Of a stretch of DNA of 64,000 nucleotides, positions 28,775 to 39,176 are shown one piece after another. Every line of letters begins with the position of its first letter. Positions within the stretch are counted from its first letter, which is position 1. Position numbers and translations under genes: made by a program. Under the pieces are notes generated by a model. It saw only the letters and a list, made by a program, of their open reading frames with translations, did not search any database and was not told the DNA's origin. Location: the NCBI GenBank assembly GCA_015064855.1, contig SVRK01000001.1:243797-307796 (forward strand), written 5' to 3'. This DNA is from Oscillospiraceae bacterium (lineage in GTDB: Bacteria; Bacillota; Clostridia; Oscillospirales; CAG-272).

Positions 28775-29166
28775 TGGTGGATACGGCGGGAGTCGAACCC
28801 GCGTCCGAAAACCACTTGGCATAAATTTCTCCGTAGGCAGTTAATCTTTTGTGTTTCCCCTACAAAGCGCCGATTAACAGGCTATTATTCGGGTATTGTC
28901 TTAATGCTTGATTGGTACAGACAAAACTCTCAATTCAAGTTCACCTCTAGCATCACGCTCCAGCCAAGGTCGAGGTAATCCTTGGGGGAACGGGTGGAGC
29001 TTATGTCCACAGCACTGCCAATTGAAACTCCCGAGGGAGAATCAATTAGGCAGCCATTGCAACTTTTCTGTTGTCGTTTATTATTTAAGTTTAGCCATTA
29101 TACGGGATTAGCCAGCCCGCTACGCTTATCATACCTCACAGTCCCCGTCGAAACCATTACGTACCC
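28775..29166 (-). ncRNA. ssrA: tmRNA
   Basis: Minus strand 5' GGGTACGTAATGGTTTCGACGGGGAC ... 3' GGACGCGGGTTCGACTCCCGCCGTATCCACCA; 5'/3' acceptor pairs; tag ORF ends ...NDNRKVAMAA*. Confidence 0.95.
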
Positions 29167-29195
29167 ATATCTCGGGCGAAATTCGCCCGAATTGA

Positions 29196-30089
29196 TTAAT
29201 ACATTATAATACCAAAGCCTTCGCCTGTTCTTCCACCATTTAAAAGGAATTGCTTATATGCACGACGCATACTGTTGTTTTCAGGATAATCGTTTATATC
29301 GCCTGTAAAATCCATATCAAAAAGACGCCAAGCATCGTTATATACACCCTCTTTGTCGTAAGAATTCCACGTAACGTCAAATTCGTGGATAAATCTATAC
29401 GTATTTGAGTGCTTTGGGAATACCTCAAGAGTTTCGCTATAAAGCAGCCAGCTATGGCAAACAAAAACAACCTGCTTGTTAGGGATTTGGTCTATAAAGA
29501 ATTTTGCAGCCTGTGCGTATGCATCATCTGTTGCTTCCTTTGTTATTGGAGTTTCGCTTCTAGGAATATGTACATTAATAACTATATCGCCTTTGCGAAG
29601 AGTCTTGCCATTTTTGGTATACTCCTCACCCTCATATTTTGAGAGTTCGAATTGAAGTCTGCCAAGAGCAAATCTTGTCATAGCGAAAAATCCCGGGAAC
29701 CACCAAGCTACAAAAGAGCCAACTATTCCCTTAACGAGCTTACATTCCTCAAGCTTATATCTTAAGTCAAGCATTGAATTGTGATATATTTCCTCGGAAA
29801 TACCCTTTTCGTCATAGAGCTCCTTTAAATGCTTTGAAATGCACATAAAGATAAGAAGTCCCGACGTGTATGGATGAACGTCCGCAAGCTTGCCTGCCTC
29901 CTCGGCTTTAACAAGAAAATCCTTATAGTAGTCAAACTCAATAGTTTTGTTGTAAAGCTCTATTAATTCATTAAAGCCCTTGTTTGCTTCCTCGTTTTCT
30001 TGAATTTTTGAATATTCTTGAAGTAAGTATTCTGCATCTGACTCCTTATATTCAAAATCCTTTAAAAATTTCTCAAGATATTTTTTCAT
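29196..30089 (-). CDS. Acyltransferase-domain protein (DUF5596-like, GNAT-related)
   Basis: Two-part architecture; C-terminal GDIVINVHIPRSETP...VVFVCHSWLLY. Confidence 0.65.
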   Translation of the reverse strand: MKKYLEKFLKDFEYKESDAEYLLQEYSKIQENEEANKGFNELIELYNKTIEFDYYKDFLVKAEEAGKLADVHPYTSGLLIFMCISKHLKELYDEKGISEEIYHNSMLDLRYKLEECKLVKGIVGSFVAWWFPGFFAMTRFALGRLQFELSKYEGEEYTKNGKTLRKGDIVINVHIPRSETPITKEATDDAYAQAAKFFIDQIPNKQVVFVCHSWLLYSETLEVFPKHSNTYRFIHEFDVTWNSYDKEGVYNDAWRLFDMDFTGDINDYPENNSMRRAYKQFLLNGGRTGEGFGIIMY

Positions 30090-30553
30090 TAGTCGGCACC
30101 TGCCCCTTTCATTGTTCTTTCCATCATTCTATTAGCATCGCGCTTTGCATCGCTCTCACGCTTATCGTAAAGCTTTTTACCCTTGCAAAGTCCAAGCTCC
30201 ACCTTCACACGCGAACCCTTGAAATAAAGAGATAACGGAATTATCGAATATCCATCGCGTGTTAAATAACCATTTAGCTTCATTATTTCCTTTTTGTGCA
30301 TAAGAAGTCTTTTGTGCCTCATTGGGTCTTTATTAAATAAATTTCCTTGCTCATAAGGACTTATGTGAATTCCAAGAGCTAAAAGCTCCCCCGCGTAAAC
30401 CTTACAAAAGGAGTCCTTTAAATTGACCTTGCCAGCTCGTAACGATTTAACCTCTGTACCAAAAAGCTCAATGCCGGCTTCATATTTTTCTTCAATAAAA
30501 TAGTCGTGATAGGCTTTTTTATTTTGTGCTATTATTTTTATGCTATCAGCCAT
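30089..30553 (-). CDS. smpB: SsrA-binding protein SmpB
   Basis: [39 protein letters not shown]; adjacent to ssrA. Confidence 0.97.
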   Translation of the reverse strand: MADSIKIIAQNKKAYHDYFIEEKYEAGIELFGTEVKSLRAGKVNLKDSFCKVYAGELLALGIHISPYEQGNLFNKDPMRHKRLLMHKKEIMKLNGYLTRDGYSIIPLSLYFKGSRVKVELGLCKGKKLYDKRESDAKRDANRMMERTMKGAGAD

Positions 30554-30634
30554 ATGTAACTCCTTTCTTTAATTAGTCTACTTAAAAAGTATAGCATAAT
30601 ATTTAATAATTTTCAATAGCATATTTTGTCGTAA

Positions 30635-30663
30635 TTGACAAAAATAAAAGTGTATGGTAAAAT
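30635..30663 (+). promoter_or_regulatory. SigmaA promoter
   Basis: TTGACA-N17-TAAAAT upstream of the YgjP-like gene. Confidence 0.75.
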
Positions 30664-30688
30664 TATTAAAAACACTAACGGAGAGCAT

Positions 30689-31201
30689 ATGGATTACGAG
30701 ATAATTAGATCAAAAAGACGCACTATGTGCCTTCAAGTTAAGCGCGATGGCTCGGTTTTGGTACGTGCACCACTACACACAAGTGAAAAAGTGATAAATG
30801 AGTTTGTTTCAAAACACATTGAATGGATAAAAAAGAAGCAAGAATTAATAAAAAACGCACACATCTCCGAGGATTTTGACGAAAACGAGGTAAATTTGCT
30901 CAAAGAACGTCTAAAAAGCATTATTGAACCTATTTTGAAATATTATTCAAATAAAATGGATGTTTCTTTCGAAAGAGTTTCAATAAATTCGGCTAAAACG
31001 AGATTTGGAAGCTGCTCTTCTAAAAAGACATTAAATTTTAGTTATAGATTAGCACTTTATCCTTATGAGGCAATCGAATATGTATGCGTGCACGAGCTTG
31101 CACACCTTAAAGAAATGAACCATTCGAAGAAATTTTGGCAGATAGTTGAGGTTGCATTGCCCGACTACAAAGCGAGAAAACAATTACTTAAAAGAGGTTA
31201 A
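30689..31201 (+). CDS. YgjP/WLM-like zinc metallopeptidase (M48-type HELAH)
   Basis: KTRFGSCSSKKTLNFSYRL...VHELAHLKEMNHSKKFW; start placed at ATG 30689. Confidence 0.92.
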   Translation: MDYEIIRSKRRTMCLQVKRDGSVLVRAPLHTSEKVINEFVSKHIEWIKKKQELIKNAHISEDFDENEVNLLKERLKSIIEPILKYYSNKMDVSFERVSINSAKTRFGSCSSKKTLNFSYRLALYPYEAIEYVCVHELAHLKEMNHSKKFWQIVEVALPDYKARKQLLKRG

Positions 31202-31202
31202 T

Positions 31203-32150
31203 ATGAATATTGTTATTTTGGATTATAAGACACTTGGAGACGACCTTGATTTAAGCGGTGCTGAAAAATTCGGGAAAGTAATCAAGTATCCAACAAGCAC
31301 ACAGGATGAAGCGAAGCATAGAGTCAAGGATGCGGACATAATTATAGTAAACAAGGTAAAAATGGTCGAGGACGTGGTTAAAAATGCGCCAAATTTGAAG
31401 CTTATTTGTGAAACTGCAACGGGGTATGACAACATAGATATTGCTTACTGTGCGAGTCATGGTATAAAAGTGGCAAACACTCCCGCTTATTCTACCTCTT
31501 GCGTAGCGCAGGTTACAATTTCAATGGCGTGCTCACTTATGACACACCTAAATGAATACAGAGATTTTGTGCATAACGGCTTTTATCAAAAAAGCATAAG
31601 CGCAAATATGCTTGAGCCTGTTTATCACGAGCTTGAAGGAATGACTTGGGGTATAATCGGCTTTGGTAATATTGGTCGGCGTGTGGCTACTGTCGCCGAG
31701 GCGCTAGGATGTAACATTTTAGTAAACAAACGCACCCCAGTGTCTGATTTTGAGTGTGTTGACCTTGAAACCATACTAAAAAAATCCGATATTATTTCAA
31801 TACATTGTCCGCTTTCAAGCGAAACACGTTGTATGATTAGCAAGGCGCAGCTTGAAATGATGAAAAAGGACGCAATTATTATTAATGTGGCGCGTGGAGC
31901 TATTTGGGACGAGGGTGCGGTTGCAGATGCAATACTTAATGGAACAATTGGCGGTATGGCTTGCGACGTCTTTTCCGTCGAGCCGCTACCAAGCGACCAT
32001 CCGTTTAATAAAATTCTTGACAAGGAAAACGTAATTTTAACACCACATATGGCTTGGGGCTCTTTCGAGTCTAGAACCAGATGCTTCAACACGGTACTCT
32101 CTAACATAGAAGCTTATCTTGAAGGACGAGAGCAGAATTTAGTAAGGTAA
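31203..32150 (+). CDS. D-2-hydroxyacid dehydrogenase, NAD-binding
   Basis: GIIGFGNIGRRVA, NVARGAIWDEGAV, H-containing TPHMAWGS; start placed at ATG 31203. Confidence 0.93.
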   Translation: MNIVILDYKTLGDDLDLSGAEKFGKVIKYPTSTQDEAKHRVKDADIIIVNKVKMVEDVVKNAPNLKLICETATGYDNIDIAYCASHGIKVANTPAYSTSCVAQVTISMACSLMTHLNEYRDFVHNGFYQKSISANMLEPVYHELEGMTWGIIGFGNIGRRVATVAEALGCNILVNKRTPVSDFECVDLETILKKSDIISIHCPLSSETRCMISKAQLEMMKKDAIIINVARGAIWDEGAVADAILNGTIGGMACDVFSVEPLPSDHPFNKILDKENVILTPHMAWGSFESRTRCFNTVLSNIEAYLEGREQNLVR

Positions 32151-32152
32151 GA

Positions 32153-32184
32153 AAAAAGTCTAACGCGGGTGCGTTAGACTTTTT
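32153..32184. terminator. Bidirectional terminator
   Basis: AAAAAGTCTAACGC-GGGT-GCGTTAGACTTTTT. Confidence 0.85.
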
Positions 32185-32187
32185 ATT

Positions 32188-35100
32188 TTAGCTGCGTTTC
32201 CAATAATAAATGTAGTATATTGATGTTAGATATTCAGCAGCGGTTGAAGTGTCAGATATGCTAAATGAGTCAATAGTAATTCCGTCTGTGCTTGCTGAGA
32301 TTCTATAGCGTTTCCAACCATTAAGATTTTTAAATGTTACACTTGTCAAGTTTGTGCAACCATAGAACGCAGAGCTTCCTATCGAGGTTACGCTATCGGG
32401 GATTGTTACGCTTGTAAGCGAGTTGCAACAAGCGAACGCAGAGCTTCCTATTGTGGTTACAGGAAAGCCATTTATAGTTGCAGGAACATTAATTGATGTT
32501 GTAACCTCTCCATTATACGCAGTAATAGTTATAGTGCCATTAACTTCAAGCCATTCAAAGCCATCATCCGTTGTACCTCGGCTTACGCCCCATACAATTT
32601 CTGTTGCATAGCTTTGCCAGTTTCCCTCACCGTTCCAATATTCGTCCCAGACCTCCGGCTTGCTTTCAACTTCACAGTAAACGGTATTAACATCCCTGCT
32701 ATTGCTACTACAAAACGCGTTTTTCTCTATAGTAACAACGCTGCTCGGCACAAATGCATCCACTCCTACAAAGGTATTTGCCAAAATTTTAGTTACAGGT
32801 AAGCCGTCTATTTTCGATGGTATAATTACCATTTCTTCTTGCAATTTGTAACCTGTGATGGTTATTTCATCCGAATTATGTACTATGTATGTAAATTCAT
32901 CATTTTCGCATAATGCTTTCACGCCCCAGTGTACATTTGGGGAAAACAAAGAATTGCCCGTCCAGTCTGAAGCCCAGCCCTCAGGCTTAGAGTCAGCTTG
33001 GCAATATACATCGCGATTTTCTAAGTTTGGCCCAAAGAATCTAAAAGCGACGGAGCCTACAGTCATTACGCTACTTGGGATTATTACGCTTTCAAGCGAG
33101 GTGCAATTATAGAACGCAAAGGATCCTATTGAGGTTACGCTTTCGGGGATTGTTACACTTGTTAGCGAGGTGCAACCATAGAAAGCATCTCTTCCTATTG
33201 AGGTTACGCTACTTGGAATTGTAAAGCTTGTGTCTTTTTTGCCTGCAGGATAGCATACAAGTGTTGTACCGTCCTTGCTATATAAAACACCGTCAATTAA
33301 TTTGTATGCTGTATTGTTTTCATCAACTATTATGCTCTCAAGCGAGGTGCAACCAGAGAACGCATAGCTTCCTATTAAGGTTACGCTTTCGGGGATTGTT
33401 ACACTTGTTAGTGAGGTGCACTCTTGGAACGCACCGTTTCCTATCGAGGTTACGCTATCTCCGATTGTTATGCTTTCAAGGGAGGTGCAACCAAAGAACG
33501 CCGATATTCCTATTGAGGTTACGCTTTCGGGGATTGTTACACTTGTTAGTGAGGTGCACTCTTGGAACGCACCGTTTCCTATCGAGGTTACGCTATCTCC
33601 GATTGTTATGCTTTCAAGGGAGGTGCAACCAGAGAACGCATAGCTTCCTATTAAGGTTACGCTACTTGGAATTGCAAAGCTTGTGTCTTTTTTGCCTGCA
33701 GGATAGCATACAAGTGTTGTACCGTCCTTGCTATATAAAACACCGTCAATTAATTTGTATGCTGTATTGTTTTCATCAACTATTATGCTCTCAAGCGAGG
33801 TGCAACCAGAGAACGCATAGCTTCCTATTGAGGTTACGCTGCTTGGGATTGTTATACTTGTAAGCGAGGTGCAATCTTGGAACGCACCGTTTCCTATCAA
33901 GGTTACAGGATAACCTTTATAGGTTTCAGGAATGATAACAACGTCTATATCAGTTACACAGTCGGTTACCGAATAGCCACCCTCAATCTCGGTAAAGGTA
34001 AGGACTGTATCGTTTGTTGCCCATTTTGCATACAGAGTTATGTCGCCCGTGCGATTTTCTATTTTTGTGATTCGGCTCTCAAAATTCGGGTCTGTATACC
34101 AACCAAGGAAATCGTTATATCCTTTAGAATCTGATGGGGCTTCAAAGGTCGCTACATCTTCAATTGTATATGTGCTTGGGTTGTTTTGACTATTTGAGCC
34201 ACAGTTCAAAACATAGGTAATATTGTACTCTGTAAGCTCCCATACTGCATACAAGGTGTAAGAGGTATTTGTACCCATTGTATAGCTTGCACCATTAGTA
34301 TAAACTACACTACCGTTTGCGCTTGTTGACCAACCCTTAAAGGTGTAGCCATTTCTTTCGAAAGCATTAGTAATTAGATTAACAGTGCTATCTGTAGCAA
34401 CTGTCATACCTTCCATTGTCCCAGTACCACCGTTTGCGTCGAAGGAAAGAGTGTTTTGATTAGCTTCCCATACAGCATAGAGTGTATACGTGCTATTTGT
34501 GCCCATAGTGTAGCTTGCTTCGTCAGCATATACAACGCTTCCGCCCTTAGAGGTTGCCCAGCCCTTAAATGTATAACCAACTTTTGTAAAAGCATTGGTT
34601 GTCAAATTAGCTGTGCTATCCGTTGCGATAGTCATATTTGACATATTACCGCTACCGCCGTTCGCATCGAAAACAAGTGAGTTTTCGTTTGCAGTCCACT
34701 TTGCATAGAAGGTTTTATTTCCCACAGTGCCAAGAGAAATGCCTGTTGCCTTATTGTTAAATGATCTATCACTATACCAACCGTCAAAGGTATAGCCTGT
34801 TTTCGAAGGAGCTTTAAGAACAAATTCTTGTTCTACCGTATAAGTAGTTGAATTTGTGTTATTTGTGCCACCGTTTAGTACATATGTGATGTTATATGTG
34901 TTAATCTGCCATATGGCATAAAGGGTATATGAGTTATCTGTACCCATTGTATAGCTTGCACCATTTATGTATTCAACGCTACCGCCTACAGTAGTTGCCC
35001 AACCCTTAAAGGTGTAGCCTGCTCTTGTAAAGGTGTTTTGAGGCAAGGTTACTTTTGAGTCGGTTGCTACGGTCATATTATCAATATTTCCGTTTCCACC

Positions 35101-36792
35101 GTTTGCATCAAAAACAAGGGTATTATTGTTTGCTTGCCATACTGCGTACAAATAATACGTTCCGTCTGTACCCATAGTATAGCTTGCGCCGTCTGTATAT
35201 ACAACAGCTCCGTCTCTTTCGGTTGACCAGCCCTTAAAGGTGTAGCCTGTTTTTGCAAAGGTATTTTGTGGGAGAACTATTGTTTTTCCTGTTTCAAGCT
35301 CCATTGTTGAGGGAGTACCGCTTGTTGCTCCGTTGCCATCAAAGATAAGTACGTTTATATTCTTTTGCCATACTGCATAGAGGGTATATGTGGAGCTTGC
35401 ACCCATAGTGTAGCTTGCACCATCTAAATATTCAACTTCTCCGTCACTTGTACTTGACCAGCCTATGAAGGTATAACCGACTTTTTCAAAGGTATTGGCA
35501 GGTAATTTTGCTTGGCTATCTGTTACAATAGTCATATTTGCCATTGTGCCACTGCCACCGTTTGAATCGAAAGCAAGGGTGTTTTCATTTGCTTGCCATA
35601 CGGCATAGAGAGTATTTATGGAGCTTGTGCCCATTGTATAGGTTGCACAGTCGCCATATTCAAGCGCACCGTCCTTGGTAGTTGACCAGCCCTTAAAGGT
35701 ATAGCCAGCTCTCTCAAAGGCATTACATGTAAGAGTTACACTGCTATCAGTTAAGGCAACCATATTTTTCATTGAACCACTGCCGCCATTTGCATCAAAC
35801 ACGAGGGTATTATTATTTGCTTGCCATACCGCATAAAGAGTATATGACGGACGAGTGCCCATTACATAGGTATCGCCTGTTTCGTATTCAACACCGCCAC
35901 TTGCATTTATTGACCAGCCTTTAAAGGTATAGCCGTCTTTTGTATAGGTACAGCCTCCGAGAACAGAGCTACTACCTGTGGCAAGGGTCATACTTGCCAT
36001 CGTGCCGTTACCACCATTGGCATCGAAAACAAGGGCGTTTTCGTTTGGAGTCCACTTTGCGTAAAAGGTTTTATCACCTGTCGCACCAACATCAATGCTT
36101 GTTTCCGCAGTGGTGAAACCACTGTCAATATACCAGCCCGCAAAGGTGTAGCCGTCTTTGGTTGGGCTTTCAAGCTCAAATGACTGTTCTATGTTATATT
36201 TGCTTGGGTTTTTCTCGTTATTTGTACCACCGTTTAGCTCGTATGTAACATCATAGTCAATAGCTTGCCATACTGCATAAAGGGTTGTATCACAAGCACC
36301 CATTGTATAGCTTGCGCCGTCTGTGTATTCAACGCTACCACTTGCTGAGGTTGACCAACCTATAAAGGTATAGCCTGTTCTCGCAAAAGCATTAGCAGTT
36401 AAATTAACTTGGCTATCTGTTGCGACAGCTACACTCGCCAGCGTACCTTCACCGCCGTTTGCGTTAAAGGAAAGAGTGTTTTCGTTTGCAGTCCATTTAG
36501 CAACAAGAGTCATATCCTCTGTTACTACGTAGCCGATAAACGACCATTTTTCCTCTCCCATATACCAGCCGTTAAAGGTGTAGCCTGCACGTGTAGGTGC
36601 GGTTGGCTCTGTGGCTTTTTTGTTCATTTCCACGTTTTGAGCAGTAACCTCTGTGCCGCCGTTTGAATCAAAGGTTACAGTACAGCTTTGAGTATCATCA
36701 TTTACAGGTGGCTCATTGCTACCGCAAGAGGATAATATTATCAGTACTGTAAATGATAAAAGAACGCAAATTAAAAGTGTAAACTTTCTCAT
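32188..36792 (-). CDS. Giant lipoprotein: InlB B-repeats (Listeria-Bacteroides repeat) plus BspA-type LRRs
   Basis: Lipobox ILSSCGS; many Y(T/K)F.GW.......(Y.MG...)LYA.W repeats; LRR_5 repeats (IGSYAFSGCTSLESITI). Confidence 0.93.
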   Translation of the reverse strand: MRKFTLLICVLLSFTVLIILSSCGSNEPPVNDDTQSCTVTFDSNGGTEVTAQNVEMNKKATEPTAPTRAGYTFNGWYMGEEKWSFIGYVVTEDMTLVAKWTANENTLSFNANGGEGTLASVAVATDSQVNLTANAFARTGYTFIGWSTSASGSVEYTDGASYTMGACDTTLYAVWQAIDYDVTYELNGGTNNEKNPSKYNIEQSFELESPTKDGYTFAGWYIDSGFTTAETSIDVGATGDKTFYAKWTPNENALVFDANGGNGTMASMTLATGSSSVLGGCTYTKDGYTFKGWSINASGGVEYETGDTYVMGTRPSYTLYAVWQANNNTLVFDANGGSGSMKNMVALTDSSVTLTCNAFERAGYTFKGWSTTKDGALEYGDCATYTMGTSSINTLYAVWQANENTLAFDSNGGSGTMANMTIVTDSQAKLPANTFEKVGYTFIGWSSTSDGEVEYLDGASYTMGASSTYTLYAVWQKNINVLIFDGNGATSGTPSTMELETGKTIVLPQNTFAKTGYTFKGWSTERDGAVVYTDGASYTMGTDGTYYLYAVWQANNNTLVFDANGGNGNIDNMTVATDSKVTLPQNTFTRAGYTFKGWATTVGGSVEYINGASYTMGTDNSYTLYAIWQINTYNITYVLNGGTNNTNSTTYTVEQEFVLKAPSKTGYTFDGWYSDRSFNNKATGISLGTVGNKTFYAKWTANENSLVFDANGGSGNMSNMTIATDSTANLTTNAFTKVGYTFKGWATSKGGSVVYADEASYTMGTNSTYTLYAVWEANQNTLSFDANGGTGTMEGMTVATDSTVNLITNAFERNGYTFKGWSTSANGSVVYTNGASYTMGTNTSYTLYAVWELTEYNITYVLNCGSNSQNNPSTYTIEDVATFEAPSDSKGYNDFLGWYTDPNFESRITKIENRTGDITLYAKWATNDTVLTFTEIEGGYSVTDCVTDIDVVIIPETYKGYPVTLIGNGAFQDCTSLTSITIPSSVTSIGSYAFSGCTSLESIIVDENNTAYKLIDGVLYSKDGTTLVCYPAGKKDTSFAIPSSVTLIGSYAFSGCTSLESITIGDSVTSIGNGAFQECTSLTSVTIPESVTSIGISAFFGCTSLESITIGDSVTSIGNGAFQECTSLTSVTIPESVTLIGSYAFSGCTSLESIIVDENNTAYKLIDGVLYSKDGTTLVCYPAGKKDTSFTIPSSVTSIGRDAFYGCTSLTSVTIPESVTSIGSFAFYNCTSLESVIIPSSVMTVGSVAFRFFGPNLENRDVYCQADSKPEGWASDWTGNSLFSPNVHWGVKALCENDEFTYIVHNSDEITITGYKLQEEMVIIPSKIDGLPVTKILANTFVGVDAFVPSSVVTIEKNAFCSSNSRDVNTVYCEVESKPEVWDEYWNGEGNWQSYATEIVWGVSRGTTDDGFEWLEVNGTITITAYNGEVTTSINVPATINGFPVTTIGSSAFACCNSLTSVTIPDSVTSIGSSAFYGCTNLTSVTFKNLNGWKRYRISASTDGITIDSFSISDTSTAAEYLTSIYYIYYWKRS

Positions 36793-36970
36793 TTTCTTCT
36801 CCAATTTGATGCAAAAAATTTTTTATAGTTTAATTTTACCACTATTAATATTAAAAGTCAATAACATTTACAACGGGAGGCGAAATGCCCCCCTGCAATG
36901 AATTTGGTGAAAAGTTAAGAGTGAATAGTGAAAAAGTAAAAAAGACAAGTCCAAAAGAACTTGTCTTTTT

Positions 36971-37054
36971 TGGTGCGGGTGACAGGGGTCGAACCTGCAT
37001 GTCGGAGACACTAGATCCTAAGTCTAGCGCGTCTGCCAATTCCGCCACACCCGC
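36971..37054 (-). tRNA. tRNA-Leu (anticodon TAG)
   Basis: Class II tRNA; acceptor GCGGGTG/CACCCGC; anticodon loop CTTAGGA in stem CTAGA/TCTAG; CCA encoded. Confidence 0.93.
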
Positions 37055-37118
37055 ATATATAGTGCGTTGTTTTTCGCAACGCACATATTATACAACAGTT
37101 TTTGACTTTTGTCAATAC

Positions 37119-38009
37119 CTAAAGTACAGAAATTGTTATTCCCGCAATAATAATTATGGCACAAAGCAGTCGCAAGAAGATATTCTTCTCTTTATATACT
37201 ATTCTACCCATTAGAATCGTCACAAGCACGGAGCATTGTTTGATTAGCGTCATAACAACAACACGGCTGTCAGGGTCAGCATTAGCAATAAAAAGCGCCT
37301 TGTCCGCGGTTATAAACAATGCACTTAAAACCCATATCCAAGGAGAGGCTACGCACTTTTTAACGTTGACCTTCTCTCTTTTTAATAATATGTATATTCC
37401 ATAAAGTGCAGTTAGATATAGCATATACCAAAACTGCATTTGAGTTGGTGTTAGTATTTCTGCACCAAATATCAATCTATTTGGCGAGGTTGAAAGAAGA
37501 AATTTATCTGCAACGCCCGAGCAAGCATTTAAAACACAGGATGCGAAAACAAGAGGTAAAACCTTTAAGGTTGTATTTTCACCCTTCTTTTTACTTGATG
37601 TAAAATTGACAAGTGTAACACCTAAAAGAACAAATGTCATTCCAATGCCTTGATATAATCCTATTGTTTCACCCAAGAAAATAACGCTCAAGATAATGCT
37701 AAAAAGCATTCTGCCCATATCCATAACGCCATAAATACTTAATGGCAAGCGTTTTATAGAATTGAGCGCACAAAGCCAAGCAAGAAAAATAACAAATGAT
37801 TTTATAAAAATCGCTATATGGTATTTAAGGCTGACATCCAAAATTCCTTGATTTATCGAAAACGGAATTGTCATAAAAAAAGCAAATAGCGTATAGAAGA
37901 ACAAAACCTCTATAACGCTATGCTTTTCCATTGATTTTTTCTTTAATACCTCGCGCAGTCCCTTAAAAACACCATAAAGAACAATTAAAAGTATCCAAAG
38001 CTTTATCAT
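37119..38009 (-). CDS. EamA/DMT-family transporter
   Basis: About ten TM helices in two EamA-like halves. Confidence 0.85.
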   Translation of the reverse strand: MIKLWILLIVLYGVFKGLREVLKKKSMEKHSVIEVLFFYTLFAFFMTIPFSINQGILDVSLKYHIAIFIKSFVIFLAWLCALNSIKRLPLSIYGVMDMGRMLFSIILSVIFLGETIGLYQGIGMTFVLLGVTLVNFTSSKKKGENTTLKVLPLVFASCVLNACSGVADKFLLSTSPNRLIFGAEILTPTQMQFWYMLYLTALYGIYILLKREKVNVKKCVASPWIWVLSALFITADKALFIANADPDSRVVVMTLIKQCSVLVTILMGRIVYKEKNIFLRLLCAIIIIAGITISVL

Positions 38010-38010
38010 A

Positions 38011-39012
38011 TTAGAGCAAGTAAACCCCGTTTTTTAGACACTCCTCAGTGGTTTTTTCTCCCCAATATGAGGATTGAACCTCTCCTATGTGAGCTTTTCT
38101 TAAAAAGTACATACACATTCTTGATTGACCAATACCTCCACCGATTGTATATGGCAAATCACCATTTAAAAGCGCCTTGTGGTAGTCAAGCTCTGCTCTT
38201 TCTTCACAGCCGCGCTCTGCTAGTTGCTTTTTAAGTGCTTCCTCGTCAACTCTTATGCCCATTGAAGAAAGCTCGAATGCAATATCAAGCACAGGATAAT
38301 AAACAACTATATCACCATTCAACGTCCAGTCGTCATAGTCAGGTGCACGACCATCGTGAATTTTTCCTGATTTAAGCTTTCCGCCAATTTGCATTATAAA
38401 TACGGCACCATGCTCCTTGGCAATTGCCTTCTCTCTTTCCTTTGCGGTAAGATCCGGATACATATCCTCAAGCTCTTGAGAAGTTACAAAGAAAATGTCA
38501 TCAGGTAGCATTTTACCAATAAAGTCATATTCGTAAACAATATAATTTTCTGTGTGCTTTAACGTATCGTATATAATTTTGACAGTCTTTTTTAACGTTC
38601 TTTCCGTACGTTGTTCCTTGGTGATTATCTTTTCCCAGTCCCATTGGTCAACATACATTGAATGAATGTTGTCAGGCTCCTCGTCACGACGGATAGCAAT
38701 CATATCCGTATATAAGCCTTCACCTGCTTGGAAGCCGTAATCCTTAAGTGCTACTCTTTTCCATTTAGCAAGAGAGTGAACGATCTCTAGATTTGTGCCG
38801 TCCATAACATCGAAATTAACAGGCCTTTCAACACCATTAAGGTTGTCGTTAAGTCCACTGTTTTTTGAAACGAACATTGGCGCGGATACACGGGTCAAAT
38901 TAAGACCGATAGCCAAATCTCTTTCAAAAAAGTCTTTTACTTTTTTAATTGCTAATTGTGTTTGTCTAATATCTAAAAGCGATTTATAGCCTTCTGGAAT
39001 ATATAATGACAT
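38011..39012 (-). CDS. asnA: Aspartate--ammonia ligase
   Basis: [46 protein letters not shown]. Confidence 0.97.
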   Translation of the reverse strand: MSLYIPEGYKSLLDIRQTQLAIKKVKDFFERDLAIGLNLTRVSAPMFVSKNSGLNDNLNGVERPVNFDVMDGTNLEIVHSLAKWKRVALKDYGFQAGEGLYTDMIAIRRDEEPDNIHSMYVDQWDWEKIITKEQRTERTLKKTVKIIYDTLKHTENYIVYEYDFIGKMLPDDIFFVTSQELEDMYPDLTAKEREKAIAKEHGAVFIMQIGGKLKSGKIHDGRAPDYDDWTLNGDIVVYYPVLDIAFELSSMGIRVDEEALKKQLAERGCEERAELDYHKALLNGDLPYTIGGGIGQSRMCMYFLRKAHIGEVQSSYWGEKTTEECLKNGVYLL

Positions 39013-39112
39013 AACAACCTCCTAAATGATTTTTACAATATAATAAAGTATATCACAGCATTTCTCTCTTTGCAAGAGTTTTGTTTTTTATTTATATAAT
39101 TATTATTAAATA

Positions 39113-39141
39113 TTGACATATAAACAATATTATGTTAAAAT
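39113..39141 (+). promoter_or_regulatory. SigmaA promoter for LRR-CotH gene
   Basis: TTGACA-N17-TAAAAT. Confidence 0.75.
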
Positions 39142-39176
39142 AAATATGTGCAAATTTACCTAAAAGGAGTTATTCT

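Noticed and set aside
28563-29111. ORFs over the tmRNA region (GGYGGSRTRVR..., MIGTDKTLNSS...)
   Set aside because: Antisense reading of ssrA and its duplicated 3' end; typical false ORFs.
30635-30688. N-terminal extension of the YgjP-like ORF (start at 30635)
   Set aside because: The TTG start coincides with the -35 TTGACA of a strong promoter and the -10 lies inside the extension; ATG 30689 is the realistic start.
33228-33863. 211-aa plus-strand ORF (MCLFCLQDSIQVLYRP...)
   Set aside because: Antisense shadow of the repetitive BspA-LRR coding region; its repetitiveness derives from the true gene.
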